Part shown: piece after piece, positions 1-8,120 of the stretch
Numbering within the stretch: position 1 is the first letter of the stretch
Layout: each line of letters starts with the position of its first letter
Origin: SMWD01 sp002729875
GTDB taxonomy: Bacteria > Pseudomonadota > Gammaproteobacteria > Steroidobacterales > GCA-2729495
DNA length: 64,000 nucleotides
Assembly (NCBI GenBank): GCA_036010905.1
Contig: DASCMH010000009.1
Coordinates: 1 to 64,000, forward strand
Reading direction: 5' to 3'
The notes under the pieces: generated by a model
Database searches by the model: none
Seen by the model: only the letters and a program-made list of their open reading frames with translations
What the model was told of the DNA's origin: nothing
Position numbers and translations under genes: made by a program

Positions 1-72
1 GTTGAAATCCCTGAATTACCCGGTGCAGCAACGGATTTTGGGCTGCTGCTGAGAACGATCCGGCCACATTAG
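1..72 (+). CDS. C-terminal end of an unidentified protein (partial, cut by window edge)
   Basis: An open frame runs from the first base to a TAG at 70-72 and encodes 23 residues ending in LLLRTIRPH. The start lies outside the window. The product is not recognisable from so short a tail. About 195 bases without a convincing gene separate it from the symporter pair, so it may or may not belong to the same transcript. Whether this is a real gene end is uncertain, because only one open frame of modest length supports it. Confidence 0.35.
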   Translation, partial: VEIPELPGAATDFGLLLRTIRPH

Positions 73-267
73 CCCCTTAAATATATTTGGCAACAGCCTT
101 AACCGCAATTCCCCTGTCCTGCGGATAAGAGCAATATCGGCCAGGAATACAAACTTTCCTGCCGATATATATATACCTGACGGATTACTCAAACAGGAAT
201 TGATATCAAACACCAATTTCTACAAAGTAACTGACACTATTCACCAAAAACTCTATCATGGTCGGTC

Positions 268-588
268 ATGGCTTCCTCACCCAACCTGCAAGACCCCAAG
301 GTTCATGCCGCACTTACACGTTACTGGCGAGCCAATCAGAAAATCATGATCGGCCTGCTGGCCGTCTGGGCCGGCGTATCTTTCGGTTGCGGAATCCTGC
401 TGGCCGATTGGCTAAACCAGTTCAAACTACCGTTCACAGGTTTCCCTCTTGGTTTCTGGTTTGCCCAGCAAGGGGCAATAATTGTGTTTGTACTATGCAT
501 TCTGGTGTATTGCATTTTTATGAACCGACTCGATCAACAACATCACAAAGAACTTGAAAAGCTGGCAGAAAATCATGACCGGGACTAG
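268..588 (+). CDS. DUF4212 small subunit of sodium:solute symporter
   Basis: A 106-residue membrane protein with two hydrophobic helices (about residues 28-50 and 64-88) and a charged C-terminal tail. It matches the DUF4212 family, described as the small subunit of solute:sodium symporters and almost always encoded just upstream of the large subunit, as here. It probably helps assemble or tune the transporter in the inner membrane. The ATG at 268 has no strong ribosome site. A longer overlapping frame starting at 258 is rejected because it lacks family similarity. Transported substrate unknown; acetate or another small carboxylate is the usual guess for this subfamily. Confidence 0.85.
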   Translation: MASSPNLQDPKVHAALTRYWRANQKIMIGLLAVWAGVSFGCGILLADWLNQFKLPFTGFPLGFWFAQQGAIIVFVLCILVYCIFMNRLDQQHHKELEKLAENHDRD

Positions 589-606
589 TTTACTGCTGCG
601 TTGCCA

Positions 607-2451
607 ATGACCACCCAAAGCTGGACATTTCTGTTTGTTGGTTCGACATTCGTGTTGTACCTGACTATTGCCTGGCTAACTCGCGTCAAAGATACCCAGG
701 GATTCTTTGTCGCCGGGCGTGGTGTCCCCGCACCTGCAAACGGCATGGCAATTGCCTCGGACTGGATGAGTGCGGCATCGTTTATTTCAGTGGCGGGCAT
801 CATTTCGATGATGGGGTACGCAGGTAGCGTTTACCTGATGGGCTGGACCGGAGGCTATGTGCTACTAGCGCTATTCATAGCGCCGTACCTGCGTAAGTTC
901 GGACATTACACCGTACCCGACTTTGTCGGCGATCGTTTTGATTCAAACCTGGCACGACTCGTTGCCGTCATCTGCGCAGTTTTCATCAGTTTCACCTATG
1001 TTGCCGGACAGATGCGTGGCGTCGGTGTCGTATTCAGTCGCTTTCTTGAAGTTGATATCACTATCGGTGTCATGATCGGCATGGCGATTGTCTTTGTCTA
1101 CGCAACACTCGGTGGCATGAAAGGCATCACCTGGACACAGGTTGCGCAATACTGGGTGCTTATTACGGCGTTCCTGATCCCGGCCATTGCCATCAGCATC
1201 AAGTTGACCGGTATTCCGATACCACAAATCGGACTCGGCAGCACACTACAGCTCGATTCAGGCGGCGGACAAACCGCCTACTTCCTGGACAAGCTGGACC
1301 TGATCCAGGCGGATCTTGGCTTCTCGCGTTACACCGACACATTCGTCGGCTCGTGGGACAAGATTAATGTCTTTTTTGTAACCCTGGCCCTGATGATAGG
1401 CACGGCCGGACTACCGCATGTCATCGTACGCTTTTATACCGTACCAAACGTCAAGGCCGCACGTTGGAGCGCCCTGTGGGCGCTGATGTTTATCGCCATG
1501 CTATATCTGACAGTCCCGGCAACTGCAGCATTTGCTAGATACTACATGATCGAAAGTCTCAACGGACAAACCGAGGCTACCTTGCCTGAGTGGTTCACAA
1601 ACTGGGAACGAACCGGTCTTGTCCAGTGGTTCGATGATGGTGACGGTCACGTGCTCTACTCAGCCGGTGAAGACAACGAAATCTTTCGCAACGGCAGCCT
1701 GAGCACAACCAAACTTGGTGAGATCCATCGTAACCACGAACGCTGGCTTAGATCCAGCGGCACATCAGGAACCGATGCACGCATACTCATGCGCAACAAG
1801 GGTTTATCCGGCCCGGATCGCGACATTATCGTACTGGCCATGCCGGAGATGGCCGAACTCGCCTCCTGGATCATCGCACTTATGGCCGCCGGCGGGTTAG
1901 CTGCCGCGCTATCGACCGCCAGTGGCCTGTTACTGGTTATTTCATCGAGTGTCGCGCACGACGTATACTATCGCATCATCAATCCACAGGCCGACGAAAA
2001 ACAACGCCTGCTGATCGGACGCAGCGTGATCGGTCTGGCCGTTGTCATAGCCGGATTATTTGGAGTTTATCCACCCGGTTTCGTCAGTCAGGTTGTCGCA
2101 TTTGCATTTGGCCTGGCGGCTGCAAGTTTCTTTCCTGTGATCGTAATGGGGATTTTCAGCAAACGGGTTGGCACGCTGCCGGCAATTGCCGGCATGATCG
2201 CAGGCATCGGCTTTACAGCTTTTTATATTATTGCCAGCGTTTATGGCGGCATGACTCCGTGGACCTTTGGCTTGTTTGAGCACGGCATCAAGCCACAGGG
2301 TATCGGCGCGATCGGCGCATTGTTGAATTTTGCAGTTACACTGTCATTAACACCGTTGTTTGCCCCACCCAGCAAAGCATCACAGGACATGGTCGACCAG
2401 GTGCGCGAACCGGAAATGCTGGAAACCGGCCCGCGGGTTCCGGGCTTGTAG
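607..2451 (+). CDS. sodium:solute symporter large subunit (ActP-like, VC_2705 type)
   Basis: A 614-residue polytopic inner-membrane protein of the sodium:solute symporter family. Early residues FFVAGRGVPAPANGMAIASDWMSAASFIS are the typical SSS signature after the first helix, and further helices run to about residue 590. A hydrophilic insert at about residues 310-410 between helices is characteristic of the VC_2705 subfamily that pairs with DUF4212. It imports a small solute, probably a carboxylate such as acetate, driven by sodium. The gene starts 18 bases after the small subunit, so the two are co-transcribed. ATG 607 is preferred over the in-frame TTG 601; neither has a strong Shine-Dalgarno sequence. 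A large inverted repeat follows at 2537-2620. Confidence 0.87.
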   Translation: MTTQSWTFLFVGSTFVLYLTIAWLTRVKDTQGFFVAGRGVPAPANGMAIASDWMSAASFISVAGIISMMGYAGSVYLMGWTGGYVLLALFIAPYLRKFGHYTVPDFVGDRFDSNLARLVAVICAVFISFTYVAGQMRGVGVVFSRFLEVDITIGVMIGMAIVFVYATLGGMKGITWTQVAQYWVLITAFLIPAIAISIKLTGIPIPQIGLGSTLQLDSGGGQTAYFLDKLDLIQADLGFSRYTDTFVGSWDKINVFFVTLALMIGTAGLPHVIVRFYTVPNVKAARWSALWALMFIAMLYLTVPATAAFARYYMIESLNGQTEATLPEWFTNWERTGLVQWFDDGDGHVLYSAGEDNEIFRNGSLSTTKLGEIHRNHERWLRSSGTSGTDARILMRNKGLSGPDRDIIVLAMPEMAELASWIIALMAAGGLAAALSTASGLLLVISSSVAHDVYYRIINPQADEKQRLLIGRSVIGLAVVIAGLFGVYPPGFVSQVVAFAFGLAAASFFPVIVMGIFSKRVGTLPAIAGMIAGIGFTAFYIIASVYGGMTPWTFGLFEHGIKPQGIGAIGALLNFAVTLSLTPLFAPPSKASQDMVDQVREPEMLETGPRVPGL

Positions 2452-2536
2452 GAAGATTGCCGACAGATCACAGCCCCCCCTATCTGACTGAATCTCAGGG
2501 GCAAACCTTTCCGCCAATGTACCCCGATATGTCCAG

Positions 2537-2620
2537 GGCATTTTGTGCCCGGGATACCCTTCGGAAACCTTAAAGCCGCTCCTGCGGCTTTTCCGAAGGG
2601 TATCCCGGACACAAAATGCC
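2537..2620. repeat. 84-base nearly perfect inverted repeat with inner hairpin
   Basis: Arms 2537-2567 and 2590-2620 pair over about 31 bases with one mismatch, from GGCATTTTGTG at the left to ACAAAATGCC at the right. Inside lies a second hairpin, AAAGCCGC-TCCT-GCGGCTTT at 2572-2591. It sits between two convergent genes (symporter and SDR), so a two-way transcription terminator is the simplest role. The arms are much longer than a normal terminator stem, which suggests a mobile palindromic repeat (REP/MITE-like) recruited to this place. Confidence 0.75.
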
Positions 2621-2654
2621 GACCAGGGAAATACTAAGTATTCAAAGCCAAGAG

Positions 2655-3449
2655 CTAAAGACACATACCCCCATCAACAAACATCGTGCTACCGGTAATA
2701 AACGCACTACGTTCAGACAACAGGAATGCAGCCGCTTCACCAGCATCTTGTTCCGGATCACCAAAACGCCCCACATGATGTTTGGCTGAGTTTTTCTCCA
2801 GCACAAAAGGCATGGCCTCGTGCAGTGCTTTGGACTTCTCAGTCTCAAATACACCGAACAGCAGGGTATTGATGCGGATGCCCTGCCGGGAATATTCAAG
2901 AGCACCGGCCTGAGTCAACCCTTCAACCGCCAGCTTTGAAGCAATGTATGGCGCCATCATCATACCGGTATCCCGGGTCGCCCCGGAACTGATATTAATA
3001 ATGGAATAACCGTCCCCGGTTTTTGCGCCCTGGGCGAGGAACTGACGAATCTGGTGCTTCATACCCAAAAACACGCCGGTTACATTTGTCTGCATAACCA
3101 GTTCAAATGTTTCCACGGGTTCGTCCGCCAGTGGCTTGAAGTCCCCGGGGAAAACCGCATTGTTTATAGCGCCATCCAGCCGACCGAAGGTATCCACGGC
3201 AAACTGCACCATGGCGACATTATCGGCTTCCTGGGTAATGTCAGTCCTGATATAAGCCACGTTCTCGGCGGCGCAACCGGCATCGGCCGGGATCGCGGCA
3301 GCCGCTTTCTCACCCTTGTCCGGATCACGACTGGCAATGACAATTCTTGCACCCTGCCTGGCCAGCGTAGTTGCCATACCGTAGCCAATACCCTCAGACC
3401 CGCCTGAAACGATGACAACCTTACCTTCTAACTCATTATGTTCAATCAT
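2655..3449 (-). CDS. SDR family NAD(P)-dependent oxidoreductase
   Basis: A 264-residue classical short-chain dehydrogenase. The N-terminal cofactor motif GGSEGIG (about residues 16-22), the NNA motif (GAINNAV), the catalytic serine in INISSG and the Tyr-x3-Lys pair in PYIASK are all present. The C-terminus (GSTMFVDGGMCL) is the usual family end. It would oxidise or reduce a hydroxyl/keto group on an unknown substrate. It is divergent from the TetR gene across 48 bases that contain a palindrome, so both are probably controlled by that regulator. The setting beside a Rieske oxygenase suggests a part in breakdown of a cyclic or aromatic compound; that is inference. Confidence 0.88.
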   Translation of the reverse strand: MIEHNELEGKVVIVSGGSEGIGYGMATTLARQGARIVIASRDPDKGEKAAAAIPADAGCAAENVAYIRTDITQEADNVAMVQFAVDTFGRLDGAINNAVFPGDFKPLADEPVETFELVMQTNVTGVFLGMKHQIRQFLAQGAKTGDGYSIINISSGATRDTGMMMAPYIASKLAVEGLTQAGALEYSRQGIRINTLLFGVFETEKSKALHEAMPFVLEKNSAKHHVGRFGDPEQDAGEAAAFLLSERSAFITGSTMFVDGGMCL

Positions 3450-3470
3450 AGTCCGTCTCCTCTGGTAATT

Positions 3471-3493
3471 CTATTTAGCATAGTGCAAAATAG
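3471..3493. promoter_or_regulatory. palindromic operator, probable TetR site
   Basis: Arms CTATTTAGCA (3471-3480) and TGCAAAATAG (3484-3493) are inverted repeats matching at 9 of 10 positions around a 3-base centre. The palindrome fills most of the 48-base gap between the divergent SDR and TetR genes and ends 4 bases before the TetR ATG at 3498. This size and place are typical of self-regulating TetR repressors. No binding data; inference from position and symmetry. Confidence 0.65.
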
Positions 3494-3497
3494 TCCC

Positions 3498-4133
3498 ATG
3501 GTTGCCCGCTTGAATCAAGACCCCCGTTGGGAAAAAACCCGCCAGGCATTGCTTGAGGGTGGTCGCCTGATCATGGCCCAGAAAGGTGTGGATGCGGCCT
3601 CAGTCCTTGAAATCGTCAAGGCTGCCAAGGTATCCCAGCCCTCTTTTTATAACCATTTCAATTCCAAGGAAGAATTGGCCGAGGTTATCGCGGCAAAATT
3701 TTTTCGCGCCGATGTCACTTTCAAAAGCCGGATATTCCAGACCGTTAAGGACCCGGCAGAAGCTATCGCCATCAATATCCGCCACACGTTAAAAGTTGCA
3801 ACCCATGATCCTGTGGTGGCGTGGGTTGTGGTTCGTGGCGGATCCGGCAGGAACCTGCTGCGTATTGGTGATTCTGACCAACTGGTGAACATGATCATCA
3901 CTGGTATCGAAAAAGGCCGGTTCCGCGAATCAACTCCCCGGGTCTTAGCGGAAGTTATTCGAGCTGCGGCATTCCCGCTACTGCGGAACATACTTCAGGG
4001 GACGGCCCCGGATAATATTGAAATTCAATTTGCCGAACTTGTTCTATTGATGCTGGGGATACCGGTACACGAAGCGACAGAAATAGCTCGTAGACCAGAT
4101 CCCCCTTTTGCAGAAGAAGGCGAGTCGATCTAG
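3498..4133 (+). CDS. TetR/AcrR family transcriptional regulator
   Basis: A 211-residue protein with an N-terminal TetR helix-turn-helix (about residues 15-60: ILEGG...GVDAASVLEIVKAAKVSQPSFYNHFNSKEELAEVI) and a helical ligand-binding C-terminal half. ATG 3498 was chosen over the upstream in-frame ATG 3438 because the latter would start inside the divergent SDR gene and read through the operator. It likely represses itself and the SDR gene through the palindrome at 3471-3493, and may also control the Rieske, carboxymuconolactone-decarboxylase-like and MFS genes. The inducer is unknown, perhaps the substrate of the Rieske oxygenase. Confidence 0.85.
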   Translation: MVARLNQDPRWEKTRQALLEGGRLIMAQKGVDAASVLEIVKAAKVSQPSFYNHFNSKEELAEVIAAKFFRADVTFKSRIFQTVKDPAEAIAINIRHTLKVATHDPVVAWVVVRGGSGRNLLRIGDSDQLVNMIITGIEKGRFRESTPRVLAEVIRAAAFPLLRNILQGTAPDNIEIQFAELVLLMLGIPVHEATEIARRPDPPFAEEGESI

Positions 4134-4163
4134 AAACTGAAAACCTGAATGGAGGATAGACAA

Positions 4164-5321
4164 ATGTTATTTACAAATATCTGGTATGTGGCTGAATCCA
4201 GCGACAAGGTAACCGATCAACCGGTCAGTGTCCGGATGCTGGGCCGTGATTTTGTGTTGTTTCGGGATTCGAATGGAGCACCTGTTTGTTTGAGTGGCGT
4301 TTGTCCTCATCGGGGCGCCGACCTTTCTCAGGGCAAGTGCGAACCTGATGGCACTGTAGGTTGTCCGTTTCATGCCTGGCGGTTTGACAGTACCGGTAAA
4401 TGCACAAAGATTCCCTCCAACAAAGATCCGGTTGGTGAGATCCCGACCGCTGCACGAGTGGACTCTTATCCAACACAGGAAAAGTACGGTTATATCTGGA
4501 CATTCCTGGGCGACGACCTGGAGAATGCAGCACCTATTCTCGATATACCGGAATTTGAAGATCCCGAATGGAGCAAGGTAACCCATGCCGTAACATGGAA
4601 CTGCAATCAGCACTGGGCAAAACAGCTGGATCTTGATCACGTACATTTACCGATCGTGCACGGTATAGGTTTTGGCGGCGATAACCCGGTGCGCCCCCCG
4701 GATCATACAGTCGAATATCGTGACGATGGTGGGTTTGGAACCAAAATTGTCGGCAAACCTGACATCACAAAGGGAAAATGGCTGGAACTACGCGACACAC
4801 GCAGCACGGTCACTTCCGTATTTAAGTATTTCGTGGCCGGGTTCACATCACGCGGCAAGGTAGCCGTCGGCGGTGTCGACAATGGGACTTACAACATCTT
4901 CTATCAATTTACGACACCGATCGATGAAGAAAATACGCGAATGTACTACACTTTTTTCCGTAATTTTATGCCAGGTCCAGAGGGCGATGCCGAACACCTG
5001 CGCCGCAATTGTCGCAACATTTACCAGGATAAATCACTGGCTGAAAAAGTTATGCCAAAGCGCGCACCGGATGTACCGGTATATCCAACGATTACCGCCG
5101 ACCTCGAGGACAAGCTGATTGGCGCGTACTGGAAAGTCCTCCAGGACCTGCGTAACAAGGGTTGGCAGATCGATCGGGTACAACTCGAAGCACTGGATAA
5201 GAATGGTGACTACCGGACGATCCCATCACCAGCACGCCGCCAGGATGGACCGGAAGAATGGGTATTTGAAGAAATACCCCGCATTGCCGGCATCGACAAG
5301 GCACAACGTGACGTAGCATGA
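4164..5321 (+). CDS. Rieske-type aromatic ring-hydroxylating oxygenase, alpha subunit
   Basis: A 385-residue oxygenase component. The Rieske [2Fe-2S] ligands are C47-x-H49 (VCPHRG) and C67-x2-H70 (GCPFHAW). The mononuclear iron site is carried by LDLDHVHLPIVHG (Asp plus two His) near residue 165. These enzymes add oxygen to, or demethylate, aromatic or cyclic substrates in the cytoplasm, using electrons from a separate reductase. ATG 4164 is preferred because GGAGG lies at 4152-4156, seven bases upstream; the ATG at 4149 would put that sequence inside the gene. No reductase gene is nearby, so a shared reductase is implied. Similar in general plan to vanillate demethylase or phthalate dioxygenase oxygenases; substrate unknown. 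Confidence 0.88.
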   Translation: MLFTNIWYVAESSDKVTDQPVSVRMLGRDFVLFRDSNGAPVCLSGVCPHRGADLSQGKCEPDGTVGCPFHAWRFDSTGKCTKIPSNKDPVGEIPTAARVDSYPTQEKYGYIWTFLGDDLENAAPILDIPEFEDPEWSKVTHAVTWNCNQHWAKQLDLDHVHLPIVHGIGFGGDNPVRPPDHTVEYRDDGGFGTKIVGKPDITKGKWLELRDTRSTVTSVFKYFVAGFTSRGKVAVGGVDNGTYNIFYQFTTPIDEENTRMYYTFFRNFMPGPEGDAEHLRRNCRNIYQDKSLAEKVMPKRAPDVPVYPTITADLEDKLIGAYWKVLQDLRNKGWQIDRVQLEALDKNGDYRTIPSPARRQDGPEEWVFEEIPRIAGIDKAQRDVA

Positions 5322-5385
5322 CCGTGATCAACGAATACCGGATCCAGCGGTCCGGCGGCAATCAAACAAAGCAAGGAGAGTAAAG

Positions 5386-5742
5386 GTGGACCGAGTAAAT
5401 AAAATTAAACAGGAACAGAATGACGGGCACTGGAACCTCGTGCGGTTTCGTTCCGATACGTATGACGCCTATCGAGCCGTGGAGCAAACAGCTTTCGCAG
5501 ACGGCGCCTTGTCAACAAAAATCAAGGAACTAATGGCAATCGGTATCTCAATACAGGCAGGATGTGAGCCGGCTATCGAGAAACACATAGAAGCAGCCGC
5601 CAAACTGGGCGCAAGTTTTGAGGAATCATTGGAAGCCATCGAGGTCGGTATAGCGATGGGCGGAGGCACTGCAGCGTCGGCTGCACATTTCGCTTTCCAT
5701 GCTCTGGACCAGTTCTACTCGCGAGAAATCCTTAAACTGTAA
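5386..5742 (+). CDS. carboxymuconolactone decarboxylase / AhpD-like protein
   Basis: A 118-residue helical protein of the CMD family (ALSTKIKELMAIGISIQAGCEPAIEKHIEAAAKLG). It starts at GTG 5386, five bases after AGGAGAG at 5374-5380. AhpD-type members have CxxCxxxH; here the motif reads CEPAIEKH, so the second cysteine is alanine and a disulfide peroxidase cycle is unlikely. It may instead be a decarboxylase or other lyase working after the Rieske step. It lies 64 bases behind the Rieske gene on the same strand and is followed by a hairpin, which suggests it ends that transcript. Function inferred from family and place only. Confidence 0.8.
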   Translation: MDRVNKIKQEQNDGHWNLVRFRSDTYDAYRAVEQTAFADGALSTKIKELMAIGISIQAGCEPAIEKHIEAAAKLGASFEESLEAIEVGIAMGGGTAASAAHFAFHALDQFYSREILKL

Positions 5743-5756
5743 CCGGGAAATCAAGA

Positions 5757-5795
5757 TACCTGGCTAATTGGAAGCAAATACCAATTAGTCAGGTA
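5757..5795. terminator. hairpin between convergent genes
   Basis: TACCTGGCTAATTGG (5757-5771) pairs with CCAATTAGTCAGGTA (5781-5795) over 15 positions with one mismatch and a 9-base loop. It lies between the convergent CMD-like and MFS genes and overlaps the MFS stop codon. There is no long T run, so termination may be weak or need Rho. Confidence 0.55.
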
Positions 5796-7105
5796 CCGGC
5801 CTTTAACTTGGCAAGATCAATATTACCCGGCGCAACAAGTCGCACAGCAACTGCGATAAAAAACAGGACAACTTGCAGCAAGCCAACCATGACAAATGGT
5901 GCCGACGGACCGTATGCATCGAATAAGCGTCCGCCGATAAAAAAGGCCAGCAATATGCCGATCGCACCGAAAAAACCGTTCATAGATATGACTGCCCCGC
6001 GTTCCGCCGGCTGGGCTTCCTGACCGACGAGCGTCACTGAGGCACAAATTGCGCTCATTTGACCTAGTGCGAGCACGATGAACAGTGGCAAATTTGAAAA
6101 ATCCAACGGTGATGAAACAAACCACATCGATGAATAGCCAATGCCACCCAACCCCATGGCAATCGCCATACCAGTGACCCGATTGACCCTATCCAGCAGC
6201 CAGCCAAATATGCCTACCCAGAGCATACCGATAGCACTCAGAATCCCGATCAATTGCCCACACCTGGCCAGCGCCTCGGCGGTCGTCAATCCGGCATCCG
6301 GTGCGGCGGCAACAGCCCATAACACAATAAACATGCCTTTGATCGAGACATCCGCACGACCAATAAATGCTGCGCCATAAGACAGCAGAATGCGTGGATT
6401 CCTGCCGGCCTGAAAGCCGCTGAGCATCAGGGTCTTCCAATTCGGCGGAGTCGTCGACCTAACCGGTGTACCGGATTTCAGCCCGAACCGGAACCAGACA
6501 GCGGAAATCAGGCACACAAATGCTACGGTCAAAAACATAACCCGCCCGGCTGTCACTTTGTCGATACCTTGAACAACCAACAAAGCGGGGATCTGCGCGA
6601 TGATCACCGTCATAAAGATAACACCGACGCCGTTCATGACATTACCGAAACCGATCATACGACCACGCGATTCTTCAACCGGGTAGTCATTCCCGATCAC
6701 AGCAATCATGGCCGCGAGGCCGGCAGAACCAACGGCAAAAATAATCCGGCACAGAACAAGTTCGTTGACAGTCGATGCAAAGGGATACAGCCCAATACCG
6801 ATTCCGCAGACACAAATACCGAAAACCATAACCGGTCGCCGACCAATTCGGTCCGACAACCAACCGAACGGGTTAATCAACAGGAGAGCGACAATTTCCT
6901 GCCAGGTACCGAGGTTGCCACTAACCGTACCCTGCATTTCTCGCGGCAAGTGCAGAATCTCAGTCAATACATAAGGCTGAAACATATTCATACCGGCCAG
7001 AACACCGATACATATAAAAGAGGCATACATAAAGGACCAAAAATTAAATCGGGTCACACCATGATCCAACTGGATCGGTCCAACCTTTATATCAGTCATG
7101 GCCAT
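5789..7105 (-). CDS. MFS family transporter
   Basis: A 438-residue protein with about 12 membrane helices. The MFS signature between helices 2 and 3 is visible (GWLSDRIGRRPVMVFG, about residue 82). It is a single-polypeptide secondary transporter in the inner membrane. Placed convergent to the Rieske/CMD pair, it may import the compound degraded there or export a product; the substrate cannot be read from the sequence. The start at 7105 gives a short hydrophilic N-terminus ahead of the first helix (FWSFMYASFICIGVLAG). Confidence 0.85.
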   Translation of the reverse strand: MAMTDIKVGPIQLDHGVTRFNFWSFMYASFICIGVLAGMNMFQPYVLTEILHLPREMQGTVSGNLGTWQEIVALLLINPFGWLSDRIGRRPVMVFGICVCGIGIGLYPFASTVNELVLCRIIFAVGSAGLAAMIAVIGNDYPVEESRGRMIGFGNVMNGVGVIFMTVIIAQIPALLVVQGIDKVTAGRVMFLTVAFVCLISAVWFRFGLKSGTPVRSTTPPNWKTLMLSGFQAGRNPRILLSYGAAFIGRADVSIKGMFIVLWAVAAAPDAGLTTAEALARCGQLIGILSAIGMLWVGIFGWLLDRVNRVTGMAIAMGLGGIGYSSMWFVSSPLDFSNLPLFIVLALGQMSAICASVTLVGQEAQPAERGAVISMNGFFGAIGILLAFFIGGRLFDAYGPSAPFVMVGLLQVVLFFIAVAVRLVAPGNIDLAKLKAGT

Positions 7106-7543
7106 CAGTGCTCCTCAGGAATATCATCCATTACGGCTACAACGAAATATAGATCGACTACGCAAGGTTGGCGGCAGGAATGACCTCACTGACCAATCAA
7201 CGAACATGCCGCCCATGGCGGATTGATCAGGCGCACGTAGCCTGATCTCTGCAAAATCCTTAATAACTACCTATCGACCTCTGACGGGATTTACCAGCCA
7301 TCACAATCAGACGCCGACTCAACCATAGCCCTGTTCGCCGAGTTTACGCCAAATTAAGAAATAACGGCAGGAAAAGCCAAAATCTTCTGGACCGATATAC
7401 TTTGTTGCCAAACGATATACATCGGTGCGTTAGCCGTACCCCAATGGACAGTGATCGGCGATCCGGCATTGCAATGAGTCAGGACATTCACCGATGCACC
7501 GACCGAGGATGCCGGTACCAACGAGATCGTTGGAGTCACCCCC
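7106..7543. other. intergenic stretch, no supported gene
   Basis: Only short frames on both strands, none with recognisable similarity. The first part holds the promoter region of the leftward MFS gene. The last 70 bases before 7544 stay open in the frame of the dockerin remnant back to a TGA at about 7465-7475, so the remnant may extend somewhat upstream. Confidence 0.5.
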
Positions 7544-7837
7544 ATGACATTACCGGATGCTAATGCCGATGGCATCAACGATACTCGGGATAACCGCACC
7601 GATGTAGCGAATCCCTATCAGTGTGATACCAACGGGTACGACTATGGCAATATTTGTGATGATGATCTGAACAACGACGGCATCGTAAACTTTGCTGATA
7701 TAAGTTTTGAAAAACCCGTTTTCTCCACTGCAGATCTGAATGGTAACTGCCAGGTGAATTTTATTAATCCTGGAATTCTGAGAATCACATTCTTCAGCTA
7801 CTTGCTATCTGATTTTCTACTGGAAGGAATTGTGTGA
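7544..7837 (+). pseudogene. remnant of a dockerin / thrombospondin-3 repeat C-terminus
   Basis: The frame reads LPDANADGINDTRDN, then DTNGYDYGNICDDDLNNDGIVNFADISF and ADLNGNCQVNF. These match the calcium-binding repeats that end the two large exoproteins at 23329-25698 and 25736-28369, and the DNA itself is similar (for example the CGTAAACTTTGCTGAT stretch at 7683-7698 recurs at about 25523-25538). The linker between the two dockerin halves is shortened, the second half is damaged (NGNCQVNFINPG), the conserved GPSGL tail is gone, and no exported N-terminal part precedes it. It is best read as the decayed 3' end of a third paralogue. A short expressed protein is possible but unlikely. Confidence 0.7.
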
Positions 7838-7849
7838 TGTGCATCACAC
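7832..7849. promoter_or_regulatory. CRP/Vfr-like palindrome
   Basis: TGTGA (7833-7837), six bases, TCACA (7844-7848) is an exact match to the CRP half-site pattern, extended by a symmetric G and C outside. It overlaps the stop codon of the dockerin remnant and lies about 270 bases before the histidine kinase gene. The 7850-8120 region after it is AT-rich with no gene seen and probably contains the kinase promoter. Regulation by a CRP-family protein is inference. Confidence 0.5.
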
Positions 7850-8120
7850 TTTAATATGTCTCCATAATTTATGGTCAATATTATGTTAATTAGAGATTTT
7901 TATTATGCCATTTACCTTGATACTTATTGATGCGCTTACTATTTGCAGTATTCTTGAGTAATTGCGTTAGTACAATTTAAGCAAACGATAAAAACAACCA
8001 CTTTTCGCTCGGCCTGGCCTAACATATCAAGACAAATAAACATGTTAATAAGGAACTGTGCAATATATACACTATCGTGCCCGACTCACTATAGTTAAAC
8101 CATTTTAGTTTTAGGTCAGC

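Noticed and set aside
16..216. Minus-strand frame at the left edge
   Set aside because: No recognisable features, and it conflicts with the plus-strand gene end at 1-72.
258..557. Frame overlapping the DUF4212 gene
   Set aside because: Composition typical of a shadow frame; the other frame matches a known family.
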